From positions 28,686,375 to 28,750,374 of the forward strand of contig JANVCC010000022.1 of NCBI GenBank assembly GCA_025345505.1: 64,000 nt of DNA. Reading direction: 5' to 3'. Below are positions 13,124-26,500 of this stretch, in pieces. Numbering within the stretch: position 1 is the first letter of the stretch; every line of letters begins with the position of its first letter. This DNA comes from Todiramphus chloris collaris (taxonomy: Eukaryota; Chordata; Aves; Coraciiformes; Alcedinidae). The position numbers and the translations under genes are program-made. A model generated the notes under the pieces. The model was not told where the DNA came from. It saw nothing but the letters and a program-made list of their open reading frames with translations, and ran no database searches.

Positions 13124-13293
13124 TGGTTTGGGGTTTGTTTGGTTGTTTGGTTGTTGTTGTTTTTACAGTTGTTTGTGGTTTTGTTTGGTTGAGGTTTTTT
13201 TTGGTTGGTTGGTTGGTTGGTCAGTTGTTGCTGTGTTTGTTTTGGTTATTTTGTTTTGGTTTGGTTTGGTTTTTTGTTTTGTTTTGTTTTTTT
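13124..13293. repeat. G/T-rich low-complexity tract
   Basis: About 170 bp made almost only of G and T on the plus strand, built from TTGG, TTTGG and TTTTG units with a clean (TTGG)n core around 13200-13220. C and A are rare. Two plus-strand open frames across it encode only low-complexity W/F/V/G sequence and are artefacts. Confidence 0.9.
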
Positions 13294-16200
13294 CTCAGAA
13301 TTTCAACCACAATGAGATAATAAGTTTGTGGGGTTTTTTTAGGGGAGAAGCCTGGGAATTGAACAGCAACTGCAATCAGTGAACTTAATAGACAAAAATG
13401 ACCCGTCGATGGATGAATGAATTAAAACCAATATGCTAATTAGAAGAAAATCAGGAATGGTTCTTTCCCCAGAGGAAGAAAAGAAGCACAGACATACCTG
13501 TGAAAACACAAGGCAGAAGGACAGGTGGAGTTACAAAACTGCCAGAGTCAGAGATGTGGTATTTACTTCCACAGAAGCTAAAGGCTCTATATTGCATTAA
13601 AAATAAGCCCTAATAAATAAGTTAACATCAAAAATTGCACCAACAAGGTTAAGAGATGAAAGACAGATACTGACTATGACCTCACTAATTAACCTGTCTA
13701 GCTAGTAATGTCTGGCCTTGTTTTCGTACCTGCTGTAATGCAGATTAGGTTTCTCTTAAAACTTGGTGCTCATTTTGCACTTGCAGTCATCCAATTGCAC
13801 TACAAGTGTGTGGGGGACACTCAGGGTCCCCCAGGATTTTTTCCTTGTTCACAACACAGTTTTGCAGGATATTTTTTTGAGAAATATATAAACCAAGGCT
13901 CAGATCAAGCTCTTGGCTTATGATAATGCAGTAATAACAAGCAGTGTGCAAATAAGTTCTGAGTCTTACATTGGAATTGCCTGAGTAGGTCCACAGGAAC
14001 AAACAATTACTGCTGAAATGCTTTAAAATGTAATCAATAAAAAAGATCATGACAGGTCTACTTCTAATTAAACTAATTGCTGTGTGAGAAAGATCAAGGC
14101 CAGATGCTCAAACTTGTTATCAATAATTTGAAATGCCCAAACTATCATGGCATTGTATTTTTGCGCACCTTCTAATAAAAAACTATCATGGGATATTGAT
14201 TAAGAACTCAGGCCTAAACTATGCTTGTCCATGTTTCCTTTAGGATCTCTACAAAGCTCCTTCCTTAATACCATGAACAATATAAGAGGTGCTGTATAAA
14301 GCACTTATATATGTTGGTTTTAACCCAAGGCATGAAAATTATTATTACACATTTGAATGAACTATACCCCAAAGCAAATTTTATTTCAGGTCACCAGTTA
14401 CGCAGCTTACCCACTGGTCATGAGAAGAAGTTCAGGTAAACTTTTTACTGCTGAAATTAGCTATTTTCTGTATTACTGATTTTATACAAGGACTCTTTTC
14501 TTTTTCTATTCTGTTTTTAAGAGGACCATTAGATTTCATCACTCTCCTAAATGGATACAACATTTTCACCCACAAGTGTAGGATAGGGGACAAATTACTG
14601 CCTTGGTGATTGCTGAATAAAATTATCATCCTGTCAGTGTCAGAGTTCTTTGGAGTTTGCAGAGAAAAAATATAACCAACTGCATTTGTTTTCAGAGAAG
14701 ACCCTGGTACATGAACAATAATGACTGGCCTTTGATACAGTGCTGGCCATTTGTGCAGGACATGGGGCAGGATGAATTCTGAAAAGTCAGTTGTCGATAT
14801 AAGCAACATGAAGTAATTTCCTGTGTATCATCTAGGAGGTCTCAAACAGAAATTTCATTTTTCTTAAGCAGCTCTGGCTATCTGAGATAAATGCTTTGTT
14901 TTAAATACTTCATTTACTTTGTTTATTTGCTTAGCTGTTTTTTACTAGGGAAGCTCAGTGATGTAGGTGTTTACAAGAAACGTTTGCAGAGGGCTGCGAA
15001 TCAAAATAAAGAAAAACAGCCTGCGAGTTCAAACAAATGTTCAGGGGCTGTGTTTTTCAGCCTCCTCTAGGGCACACCATAGGTGAGGAATCTTCTTCAT
15101 TAACAACTATGTCAAGAGAAAGGTGTTACAGCCCAGTGGGAGTGCGTAGATACTCCCATGGTCCAGGAGAAAGGAATCACGCTTCCACTGGTTTGAAGAG
15201 GCAGCACGGCCTTATGTTGGATATTTGCACAAGCTAAATAAGATTGGTTAAGAAAATTATGTTTATTCTATGTCTTCCCTAATACCTGACTGAGCATTTT
15301 CCCCAGGAAAAATGATTTTGGAAGAATTAGTGGTTCCCCTGGGGATCAGGAAATCTAGAGAATATTAGCATCTGAGTCATTGATCAGTCACAGCTGGGTG
15401 CACCAGCTCCTGCGGTATTTTAGCCAAATGAAAATCTGAAGTTCCTCACAGAGGAAGTTGACATAAGGAAGAAGAAAGTCTTTAGGAAAGCATGTGAGAG
15501 TGATGTAGAACTTAGAATAAAGCAGCACAGTATGGTGGGAATATTATTATCAGCATGAAATGAAGCAAACCATTTTGACATTTCCAAGCTCCACTTTTTC
15601 ATATAACTTTTCATCCCTATGAAAAATTTTTGCTGTTTTTATTTTATTTTTTTTTGTGACTCAGGGCCAAGTGTCAAAATATCAATCTCCTGTGAGACAG
15701 AAATTCCATTTTATATTAGCTCTCATATCAAGAGTGACATCTCATTTTCTCGTTTGAAGCATGTCTGTTTTTACCTTCCCCCAATCAGCTTCTGAAGAAA
15801 AATAATGTATGTTAGAACATGGAATCATTCGGAGGGCACTGCTTCTGTTTTATATTCTCAGTTCACATGTAGTAGTTCAGATTTAGGAGGTTCAGTCTGG
15901 TTTTTTTCCATAAATTCTGTTTTAGCTGACTACATTAGAAGGCACAAGGTATTCTCTCTGCTGCTGGGAAGGCTCACTTCTGTGTGTTGAGGCTGATAAG
16001 TTTAGTCATGTAAGGACCACTCTTGGGTGTATTCCACCAGGAAAATATAGTGCAGAGTAGCATGCAGATCTCAAAATGCTTCAGCATCACTGAGAATCTA
16101 ACAAAGGTCTTTAATTTGTGTGCTCTGGTGCCTTTCAGAGTACGTATTTTGGTAGATTTATATCCTACTGGAACCTGCTGGAGGCATGTTTTAATCTTAA

Positions 16201-16369
16201 CTGTACCATTCTGCACTACTACATACAATGAGCTGGGGAGCAAACTGCTTCAGTGCAAAAGGAAGATCCACTCCCATCTCAAATTCGTGTATTTCACAGG
16301 TAATTTTTTCCATCTGTATAGCAAACAGGAATGGCAAAAGCTGTCAATTATAAACTACTCTCACAAATT

Positions 16370-16411
16370 AAAAAAAAAAAAAAAATAAAAAAGAAAAGAA
16401 AAAAGAAAGGA
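16370..16411. repeat. A-rich tract
   Basis: About 16 A residues followed by A/G-rich sequence. It could be the tail of an old retrocopy, but no AATAAA signal, gene homology or flanking duplication is visible, so it is scored as simple sequence. Confidence 0.8.
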
Positions 16412-17619
16412 AGTATTCCTTGGCCACATAATAAAATGATAATTATAATTTTCATTTTGGAGCACAAGGGGAACCTAAATCAGGGTAAAACAGATTACTC
16501 TATCTACAGGGTAAATATTTTCCCCCTTTCTAAAGGGACAATATTCTAAACACAGTAAAGTGTGAAGGGGAAAGAGGTATAGAGAAAAGTCCTTTGCTTG
16601 TCATCTGTCAGTAAGCTCATGGTCAAGCAAAATTTGACAATTCTTACTTTAATGCCCTATCAAGGGACCTTCTAACTCTTGGATGCAAATTGTTATTAAA
16701 GAATAAGCATGACCTGTTACAGCAGTAGACTTCAGAAGATGATATGGTTCTTGGAAGAGGAAAAGAACACCTGTGAATAAACCCAGTAGATTTGTGACCA
16801 GTAGAAAGAAACTTGTCTTCATATGGATTTATGCTATCAGTTTGAACAATGTGAGCTCTAACATGTCTAATAAGCAATGAGCTCATGCACAGTCTCTCTC
16901 TCATGGGATGAAATTAAATGGGTCTCTTGTTTTTACCCACCTTTCTATTTTCACACTGTAGAAAATAATTTCTTTGAGACCTCTGTCCTCCTGTCAAAAA
17001 TGTGGTTGAAATTGCCCAGTCAGCTCAACATTACGGTGGGAAAGGGACAAAATCAGACATTTAAGCAGTTATACATATATTGTTTCACACACACTCATGC
17101 ATACAGCATGATCAGAGAAGCCATATTTCCTTAGGAAAACAGGCTAAAAATAAATGTAACGCTACTTTTCTGACAGCCATTTGGAGCCTTGGCAGGACAA
17201 ATTGTTTTATTCAGTAGCATTTCATACAGAAAAATATAAGCTACAATGTTGCCTCCTATACTCCACAAGGAAAATTAATTTGGCCTCTAGGGCATCTTGT
17301 TATTAATCTCCATCAAGTACCCTTGCCAACAGCCCCCCAGAGGCCATGATCCTGCAGAAGCATTTATACCCATGAGCAGCCCTACAGATTTCAACTGTCA
17401 CAGGCTTAAAGTTGTCATGGTAAGCTCAAACTTTAAGAAAATATTGAGAAGGTATGTCTGGGCAATATGCATCACCAGGATATTGTAATGACATCCCCCC
17501 AGCCTGCTCATTCTACTCTGAGGCAATTTCACACCAGAGTTAAAAGTATCAGGGTCACTAAAGTTAGGTTGGAATGAATTTACCCCACGTCTGTACCTAC
17601 AAAGTATCTTAATATTGTA

Positions 17620-17640
17620 CTTGGCAAAGCACTTGCCAAG
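17620..17640. other. Short perfect inverted repeat
   Basis: CTTGGCAA (17620-17627), a 5-nt spacer, then TTGCCAAG (17633-17640). It contains two TTGGC half-sites of the NF1 type but with nine rather than five bases between them. It could form a small hairpin, or it may be chance. Confidence 0.5.
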
Positions 17641-20600
17641 CTAAGATAGGAAATCAAAGCTGAATGACTGAGAATTGAGTCCAGCTCTGAAGCTCTGACT
17701 AACGCCACAGACACAATAAAGGAATCAGAAGACATATATAACCAGTTTATGCTTTACTAGCTAAGAACTGCCAATGGGGTGGGCTTTTTGCCCAAGTTAA
17801 TTACACTTCAGAGTTGATATAAAATCCATAGATTTATAAAGAAAAAGCTTTGGTGGGATTTTCAGAGTGATCAAGGTCTTCTGAAAGCCTAAGAAGTCAA
17901 GTATGACAAGAAAAAATATTATAAGCTGGCTGTTGCAATTATAAATAATGCAAATCAGGTACTTTTGAACTCTTAATTCCTGCAATACCAAGGAATAATT
18001 TAGCTGTGTGTGGCTATTTCATTGTGCAATTTTTGCAAGATTGTCAGCTCTTTTCATATAATATATAGCTAGACAAGTAATCTCAAACTTTTGCTGGCCA
18101 ATGAGAGAATATTGAAGAAATGTGAGGATATTGTACTTTGCTTAGCCTGCCAACGTTGAGTATAGCAGTGTAGCTGTGGACATAGATAAGTTAGAGGTCT
18201 CTAAGACAAAAGTTTGCCAGTGAGTGACAGAATAGAAGCCTTTCAAGTCATACTTCAAGGTCATGAGGAAGGAGGGATAAGTCTCCTCCTTTGTTCCACT
18301 TCTCAGGTGACTATATATGCCACCAAAGAGGCTCTTTTTGTCTTTGCTTTCATCAATTAGCAGGCAATGCCTTCTCTGTAACAGATCCTCAAAGAGTATG
18401 GAAATATAATAACAGCACTCATTTATTGATTGCTTTGATCAGATACTAGGCAGGAGGGAAGAAAACCTCAACATACACATCAATAAACAACCTGGAGCCT
18501 CTAAAGCCATACTGAGAGGGCCTGAGAACCAACAATGAGGCTGAGCTGCTCAAAAAAGAAAACCCATGGCAGCGAATCAATATAAAGCCTTGTGGTAAAA
18601 ATGCTGAAGTAAGAGGAGGAATGTTGGATTGCTGTAAAAAGAACTCTGTGGCCTGCATTAAAATGCTGATACAGCCAATAAGCGTCCCTTCATGTGCAGG
18701 GGGCGGATGAGACCATCTCCGTCTCTCCAAATGACTATAAAGGATGCTTGGGGTGACAAGACCTCAGACAACAGTCAGGTTAGACAGGCTGAACTGAGGC
18801 AATGATTTTGAGATGTACTTCTGGCATCAAGACAACGTGAGGCTTAGTGGCTTTTCCCTTTCTCTGCAGACAAGTGGCTTGTGCTTTATACAGGTGCTTT
18901 TTAGAGTATCTGAATGCAGTGGGTTTGGACAAGGTCTACAGGGCTATGAGCTATTTATGCTGAAGTTGTTCCTGGAGTGTTTATACTATAGATACACTGG
19001 GGAGTCATCCAGAAAAACAAATAGGAGGGGAAAAAATTGACAGGAGATAGGCAGTCCTTTATTGAAGATTATTAAGAGAAAATGATAGGAAAAGGCTTTT
19101 CATTGAGATGAAAGGAATGCTTGTTGGAAGAAATCGAAAAGAGTCCCACTATCTCAGTAGTGTTTGAAAGAGACAGGTTGTGACCCAGTCAGAGGGTCTG
19201 AAAATTTTAGTATCTGGTGCAGTATATTCTGTGTGTGGCAAGCTGTAATGCAGAGCTGACTACGGACTTTTAAAATCCCATTAATGTGTTTTTCTAAAAC
19301 TCTGTTTCTTCTGCAAAAGTAAACGCACAAGATGTTTTTAGAAGACTAGTCACTCCTTTTGTACAACTGATTTTAAATTCTCAAAGGGAAAGCTGTTAAT
19401 TATGCAGATACACAGTAACCTCAAGTGGTACTCAGTCCTAAAATACAGAAAAGGTACAAGGCATAATATCACAGACAGTGAACTCAGAAATGGTCATGAA
19501 ATGGAGTTACTATGGAATGGAACTATAACACTGCAACAGATTTTTTGAGTGTGTTACACAAGAATGAATAATCTTCACATTCTGACTTCTGAGAAACTCT
19601 AATCTTAGCTCTTTGGTGGGCTCTGGGAGCCAAACTCATTAGTATGAGACTATGGGTATACAAACACTTCCTGAGTGGAAGCACGGCCATGAAATAGACA
19701 CATTGATTACCTTCTGGTTATTGTTTATGTGATCGCTTTCTCTCCATTATTTTTGGATGGTTTCCCCCTCAGCCGAAGACATGTAAACTCTCTCTTCTGT
19801 ACGAAATGGGTACAGGTATGCTTGTAGGTTCACACAGAATAGTGAATAGAATACAAATTGTGACTACCTGTCCAGTTGCTTAAGCAGGATAGGAAGGAAA
19901 CAAGTAGTATGTGAACACTGGAACCACTGAAGATTGATTTGAAATGATTTGTGTCTCATTGACTACTTTTATCATAAAAAGCTCTATCGGTGTGTCAGGA
20001 CTGGCTTGCTTTGCAGAGCATCCTGCACTACCGGTCTCCCACAGTCTTGGTCTCCCACATGCATGTCTTGACATTTTCCAAAGTTGTGACAAGATGGGTT
20101 ACAACACAGCTGTCCAGTTCGGGAAGGAAACTCTCGAGAACTCCAAAATATCTCTTGCGTTAAATCAGTGTCAGACAACAGAGCTCACAAACAGCCTACC
20201 TTCCCTGTAGTGTGGACTTAGCCTTTGAAGGTCCACTCTCCAGCCAAAGCTTTTTCTGTGTCTCAGACACAGGTGATTCACATTGCTTGCCAATGCCCTA
20301 GCACCTAAAACTGCTTGAGATCACAGTGCAGTTTCCGACTCATGCAGGATGCAAAGAGGTGCTCTCTTTTCCATCCAACTGATTAAACAGACAGCAAAAG
20401 TGTGAGCTTCATTTCCCTAGGAAATAAGGGTAAGAAGAGCCTCCTGTGAACTGTTGAATATCAAAAGTGCTAAGTTTTACCAGTTCCTGTTGCTAATGAG
20501 GAAAACATTCATTACAAGTGTTTTCAAGAGTAACGGTGTGTTTTCTCCCATAAATGGTTATCACTGACAAGAAGTATTTTTAGATATTTGGTAAAATGCT

Positions 20601-21563
20601 TAAAACTCTAATTTTTTAATGCCACAATAAAACCAATGCAGAAGCTGATGAGTCAGCAGGGCTATGATACTTTTTCTGCTAATTATGTGCTAAGGTTTGT
20701 GAAACTAATAACTGTTTTTAATAATAGTGAGGAAGAGAAAGCTTACATTTAGAGAATGCACTAAAATTTGCACAGGTAATTGGATTGTATGGGAATTCAA
20801 GATAAGAATATCTTAATTAAAATGAAATTTTAAAACAAATGACCTAGGTTGTTTTTTAATCCTTCAATGCCACCTTGAAAAAATAATTTACGTCTCAGTG
20901 TAATCAGTACGTAGTCATAGCTGGGTGTTATGACTACTAGATGAGGAGAAGAGCTAGGCAGACGGTAAGTATATAAATGAGGAAAAGGGGATCAGAGTTC
21001 ATAATTAAAGTTACACTCATAAATGTCCAGAACATTGTGAGAGGCCAACAACCAACTCCTAAACCAGGCAGTCATAATTTCTTATTTCCTTTGTCTCTCC
21101 TCCTGTCTTTCCCCCCTGTTCTACTTTCTTTTAGACCATCCTCTCAAAAGCAAATTAGACTTGTTTTTGGTAGGGTCAGTTCTACATTCCCCTATTCTCA
21201 CCCTGTTTCAGAGGCAATACTGTCTCTCTTCAAACTCCTAATAAACCTTCTACCTTAGCTGGCAAACACTCCAGCACTTCTGTGCCATGTTTACACCACC
21301 CAAGTTCAAATGTACCTCAGTTAAATGTACCTCATCATGCAATATCTTTTTCTGATTCATATCTGAACAAGTGAAAGGTATTATTATCTCCAAATACAGC
21401 CAAGATGGAGAGTGCAAGTGAAATGATCAGTGTCCTGTAAGCTGTCCCAAAACAAAGTGAAAACAAACTCTTGAAATCCCTGCTCAAGAGCTTTTGATCT
21501 CCTTGACAAGGTCAAAGCATCCTTCAACCAGTGCAATTCCTGAATCACATATCACACAAGGAA

Positions 21564-21690
21564 ACATTTTTTTTAGTGTGAGGGTGACTGAGCATTTGCA
21601 CAGGGTTCCCAGAGAGGTTGTGGAATCTCTGTCCTCAGTGATATTAAAAAAATGCCTGGACATGGTCCTGGGCAAACAGCTCTAGAAAAC
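21564..21690 (+). mobile_element. CR1 LINE fragment
   Basis: A plus-strand scrap of the very end of CR1 ORF2 and the first bases of its 3'UTR. 'GTGAGGGTGACTGAGCA' and 'CCCAGAGAGGTTGTGGA' are CR1 hallmarks. Translated, they give SVRVTEH followed by PREVVES, the conserved C-terminus of the CR1 ORF2 protein. The homology fades after 'CAGCTCTAG', where the ORF stop normally lies, so the 3' octamers are absent. Open frames on both strands across this stretch belong to this remnant or its complement. Confidence 0.85.
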
Positions 21691-23487
21691 CCAGCAGCAG
21701 AGGCCCCAGTAAAAGTAGTGACTGCTGTTCCCAGATATGAAAACTGCACTGCCTTCCTGTCTACATCTCTTGGGAAAGTCTGTCACTAAAAGGGAGCCCA
21801 GGCCTGATATTACACTGTTCACTCCTCTGCCCATTTTCCCAGTGCCTTTTACAGTACATAGTTGGGGAAATGCAATTATTACTCTGTTTTTATTATTTTC
21901 TTTTTGTTTGTTTTCCCAGAGAAAACTGCTTTTCTCCAATAGGATAAAAATAGCCTTCCACAATTGTTCTATCCCTTTAGACTTAGTGAATAATTGAAGA
22001 ATGCTTTCCCGGTATTTAGTAATGAAAAAGGTTTACTCTGAACCTTCCTCCATTATCCAGTGCCAGCACTTTCCTCTGTTGCTGAGGTTGCAAGAGAAAG
22101 TGTGAGGTGATGGGTGCTTGTATATCTCTTCATGAACAAACGAAGCAAATTCTGCTGCCATCTGGGTGGGAGTAAATCTACAGTAACTCCACTGGATAAC
22201 TGAGAAGACATTCAACTTGCTCAGGACTAACTGAAAGCCGAATGTTCAATAATACTTTTCATCTGGCATGTTCAAAAGAACATGTGACTAATGAGACTGA
22301 CATGTCTATAAAGGTATGACAAAGTATCAACCCATATGGCTTATTTTTTTTTTACCAGCTCTTCCAACCTAGCATCTCAATTATTTACCTATGGGTAACA
22401 ACATTAACCTCAAGGCAGTTTTCCTGCTATTATATCTTGATTCTTCTTCACCCATGTTAACCAAACTTCACTGAATTTCTTCTCTGATAAATAGACGCTC
22501 CTATTTGTATAACATAATTTCCTATGGCAACCACTGGCAGCTTAAGCTCCCAGCCTATACAAGGAGTGATCTATACAAAAAAAGCTTTGCCTCCATTCCC
22601 AGCATGTCTTGCCTTCTTTTCTCTTTACAGCAAACATCTATCTGGTTACAGCTCCAGATCAGGGTTTCCTGCTTCTGTGTGCCACTAAAGATTGGCCTCT
22701 AATTTAATCTTTGACAGAGATAGGCTTGAAATACTGCACTGTAAGGAAATCAGAAAAGATAACTGCTATTTTCTTCTAATTTCTTTCATGGCTGTAATGG
22801 CACTTATATGAGCTCCATCTTAAAAGAGAAGACATTCATGTTAGCCTTTGGGGGAAAAAAGGGAAGAGGAATATTTTTGTTTAGTTAGGCCTTCTTTGGT
22901 TGTTTTGTTTTGGTTTTTTCTTTTAGATCTTTTGTTCTTGCCAGTCAGGAAGAGCAGGAGAGGTTTTTAAAGGTGTAGGGATGCTAGAGGACACAAGTAA
23001 TACATTAAAAATTCAAGTCCCAGCAGTGATGAAGGCTATGTAGGTTTCATTCATCTATGGACTTCTGGCAGGTTTTGTTGTAAAGAAAAAGCAAAAGAAA
23101 GTCCTGCAATTTATTTCTTTTCTCAAAAGAGGAAATTAAACAGTCTTAGGTGTGGAGAAATTAGAATGAAGCATTGTCTCATTTTCTCTTACTAGAGCTT
23201 TATGGATACGAGAAATCCTGGAATGAGTGAGGTATTATGTAACCTGGATGGAGAGATTAGTCACATAAAAAATAAGCTACTAGAAGCCCCATGCTGAGAG
23301 TTCGCATTGAACTGAACTGAGTCTGTAATACTTTGAGGGTGAGGAAACAGGGTACAGAACAAGGCATCTTTTGTTTTAGTGCAGACCTTAACCTGCTGAC
23401 TCCAGCAAACTGAATCTTGAAAGGAATTGCTCTGCTTGTGCATACTGTAAGATTGCAAAGGAAGAGCCATTAAAACTTGCCTTAATT

Positions 23488-23507
23488 AAAAAAAAAAAAA
23501 AAAAAAA
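23488..23507. repeat. Poly-A tract
   Basis: Twenty consecutive A residues. No retrogene sequence was recognised upstream. Confidence 0.9.
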
Positions 23508-26500
23508 GAAGAAACTGTTGTGGAAAAATAGCCTGTAATTGTGCGATTTTTCCTTCACTTTTCTCTTACTTTCAAATTTGCTCTGAAATCAAACTCACTT
23601 TGCCTGCTAATGTACAATACTAAACCAACTGTAAATACTATAATTCTTTTTTATTTAGTGTTTTGTTTTCTTACACTTTTAAAATTCTCATGTTGATTCC
23701 TAAAAAAAAAGTGCACTAAAAGCAAATTAATAGAAAAATAACGCATGTTTCAGAATGAAGAAATCATGACTTTGTTTAAAGTGCCTTGTAGTAAGCTCCA
23801 TATGAGATACTGACATCTGAATTAACTGACCTTTTTAAGAGGTTAATTGATTACAAACTGTTGCAGTTGGCAGCATTTCTTGAAGGATCCCTGCCATTCA
23901 GGGGTGAGGCATCATGAAGAAGAAAGGGTCAGGGAAAGCAGGAGGAAAGAGACTATGCTCTTTGAAAGGCAATGAGAAAGGAGTAAGTATCTTTGAGCCA
24001 GAAGCAGTTAACCACTAAGGTATCCAAGACCAGCATGGGAAATGTTTGAGGTTTACAACGAGTTATCCTTAAGACTCCATGGAGCAGACTTGTACCACCC
24101 CTGAATCTCAGAGCTCCCTTCCTCCTACCAAACTATCTTTCCCAGTGAAATACTTTTACTCACTACCTGTGCTAGTCTTTCTATGGTTTTGGAATGTGCT
24201 ACGTCTAGCATTTTAGGGTTTTTTTCCTTCTGTTTTCTGTGTGGGTTTTGGTTTGGGTTGTTTTTTTTTTTTTAATAATCTGACACACAAAACTTTCCAG
24301 CTAAAAAGACTCCTTGGACCCCTGCACCTTTATTTATGTTTAATTCAAAACCTAAATAACCTTTCAGTATTCACAGTATTCTCCTGTTCGTGCTCGTGTA
24401 TGGGGACATAACAGTTTCTTCCTTTAGATTCTGATAAAGTTGATGGCACTAGTTAGAGCCTGTAAAAGCTATGCAACTTGTTTATTAAAATACTAACAGG
24501 ACTTATTAACAGGGTAAGGAGGTGAACTGGTGCTGACCAAATAGGATTCAGCTCTTTGCCTGGGATTAACCCTCCCATAACGCACAAGAAATCCAACTGT
24601 GCAGGCATATATCGTCTTTCATTAATGAATCTACTTGTTGCCACACAGCAGGGACAGTTCACACTTAATTAGCTGGATGCAGCTATTCCTATATTGCTAA
24701 TAAGAAAGCAGTTGACTAAATGAAGACCGGATGGAAAGCAGGAACACAAAAGTCTCTGTGGTCATTTCCATCAAATAAGGCTGTATAGATCTGTGGGAGT
24801 AGAAGACATAAAGTGAGTTTGGGTGTGTGATGACGGGGAAGACTAATCTTTTCCAAACAGAAAATGTAATAACAGACACAAACCACACATTAAAAAAGAA
24901 TAATACGAAAAGCACAATTAAGAAGCCCCAGCTGGAAAAAAACCTTCCATGTGGGTAAAATAAAACAGGTATAAGTGGGGCAAAAATCAGCATCATCATT
25001 TTTTTCCATGGGATTGATGCTATCAGAAACAAAAGGAAAGAAACACTGTTTTTTAACTTCTCAATAGACTGGATCAGCACTGCAGGAAGATAGGGAGGCT
25101 GCTCTATAGAGATATGCCATCAATTTGATTTTCAGTTTCTGTTTCAAAAAAACTAAACAGCAGGCAAAGGGCAAATGTCAGAAAACTACTGGAGAGGGAA
25201 AAAGTGAAAGAAAAACACACCTAGCATTTTCTGCAGCCTCTAATTTAGACTGCTCGAGTCTCAGTAGGTGGGGATTTTTCTCTTTATTTTAGGAGTTGGA
25301 GTTGCAACTTGCCCATCCCCTCTCCCAGCTTTTTTTAACATCTTGGAAAAATTCTTGTTTCCTTGTTTCCTGTATACCAAAGAGTGCTATGCTGTGCACT
25401 ATTGTGCCTTCTAGTAATACAGAAAATATTCTTGAAGCATTTTTAAATTTATTGCTCATCACTGCAGGGGAAGAAACAATAGAGACATGTAAGCATGATG
25501 TAAGCATTTTGGCAGATATTATTACTAAAGGAACATGGCTTTCTTCTAAGCATAGTTTTCTTGGTTCTGATTCTCTAGGTGAAAATTTTCCCTGCTGAGC
25601 TAAGCTCTATTACATGAATTCCTTCTTTCATGTTATCTTGTTCCACTACTGCAAACATTTCTTCATGGCTTTAAAGTTTGGTCAAGTAGATTTCAGCAGA
25701 TATGGCAAATGTTAAGCATGAAGGGAGTTGTTCTCACCATGGAAATATATTTCTTATTCCTGCTGTGTTTCCTACTGTGTGAAGGAAACCCTTCTGAACT
25801 TGTTCGAATTTAGGACTACAATTGTAAAAGAGGGGGATGATACTGAAAGAATTTTTTGGAAACAGTCTTTTTGTTGAGGCTTTGTTTCATTTATAGGCTG
25901 AGAATCTTACAGAAAAACTGATCTACAGTCAGTTCTGCTTTTCCACTTAGCCATACAATGGAAGTATTTGTATATTAAAAAAAATAATAATAATAAAACC
26001 AATCTTTTTTCTTTGTTTTGGGAAAGTGTTTTGTATTGTTTTGTTTTAAGAGGGAGAAAGATAAAAAAATACAGCTTGATAATAAAAGTTCATAGGCTAT
26101 TTTGCGAAATGAAAAAATATTTCAAAACCCTGGGAAACAAGCTAGTCTGAAACCTACACTAAAATGCAGAGAACATTCTTCTGCATGATTTGCCAAATTT
26201 TAGCTACTTTAATTAAAATTATTCTTGCTTTTATAGAGATTAGGCAACACAGCTTGGTGTTCATGGTAGATGAAGGGGAAAAAAAACCAGGGGAAATTAC
26301 TGCCTGTTTTAAAAAGGGTTTTACCTGCTTACTCTGTTACCCTATTGACCATGCAGTGGTTTGGAAACATTTATGAGTAAGACTGTCTTCTACTATATCA
26401 TGTATATAGAGTGATGGTATTGTATCCTGCCACTGCAGAAGTCAACAAAAAACCCTAATTTTGACTTTAATTAGAGAAGAAATCTCTCTCTTCAGACACA

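Larger units (their letters stand above)
12923..21563. other. Non-coding stretch, no gene recognised
   Basis: Unique sequence with a long G/T-rich tract (13124-13293), an A-rich run (16370-16411), and a perfect 8-bp-arm inverted repeat at 17620-17640. The largest open frames are 125 codons (14432-14809, minus) and 121 codons (16023-16388, plus, which runs into the A-tract). Neither resembles a known protein. No tRNA, snRNA or LTR is seen. Confidence 0.6.

Noticed and set aside
13123-13382. Two plus-strand frames of 65-84 codons
   Set aside because: They are translations of the G/T-rich simple tract.
16023-16388. 121-codon frame ending in a poly-lysine run, possible processed retrogene with poly-A tail
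   Set aside because: The lysines come from the A-tract. No AATAAA lies before it, no flanking duplication was seen and the peptide is unrecognised.
17620-17640. Inverted repeat considered as an NF1 site
   Set aside because: The half-site spacing is nine bases, not the canonical five.
21484-21675. 63-codon minus-strand frame
   Set aside because: It is mostly the complement of the plus-strand CR1 scrap at 21564-21690.
24697-25080. 127-codon hydrophobic frame suggesting a membrane protein
   Set aside because: Phe/Leu/Val-rich peptides arise readily from T-rich DNA. There is no family resemblance and no conserved motif.
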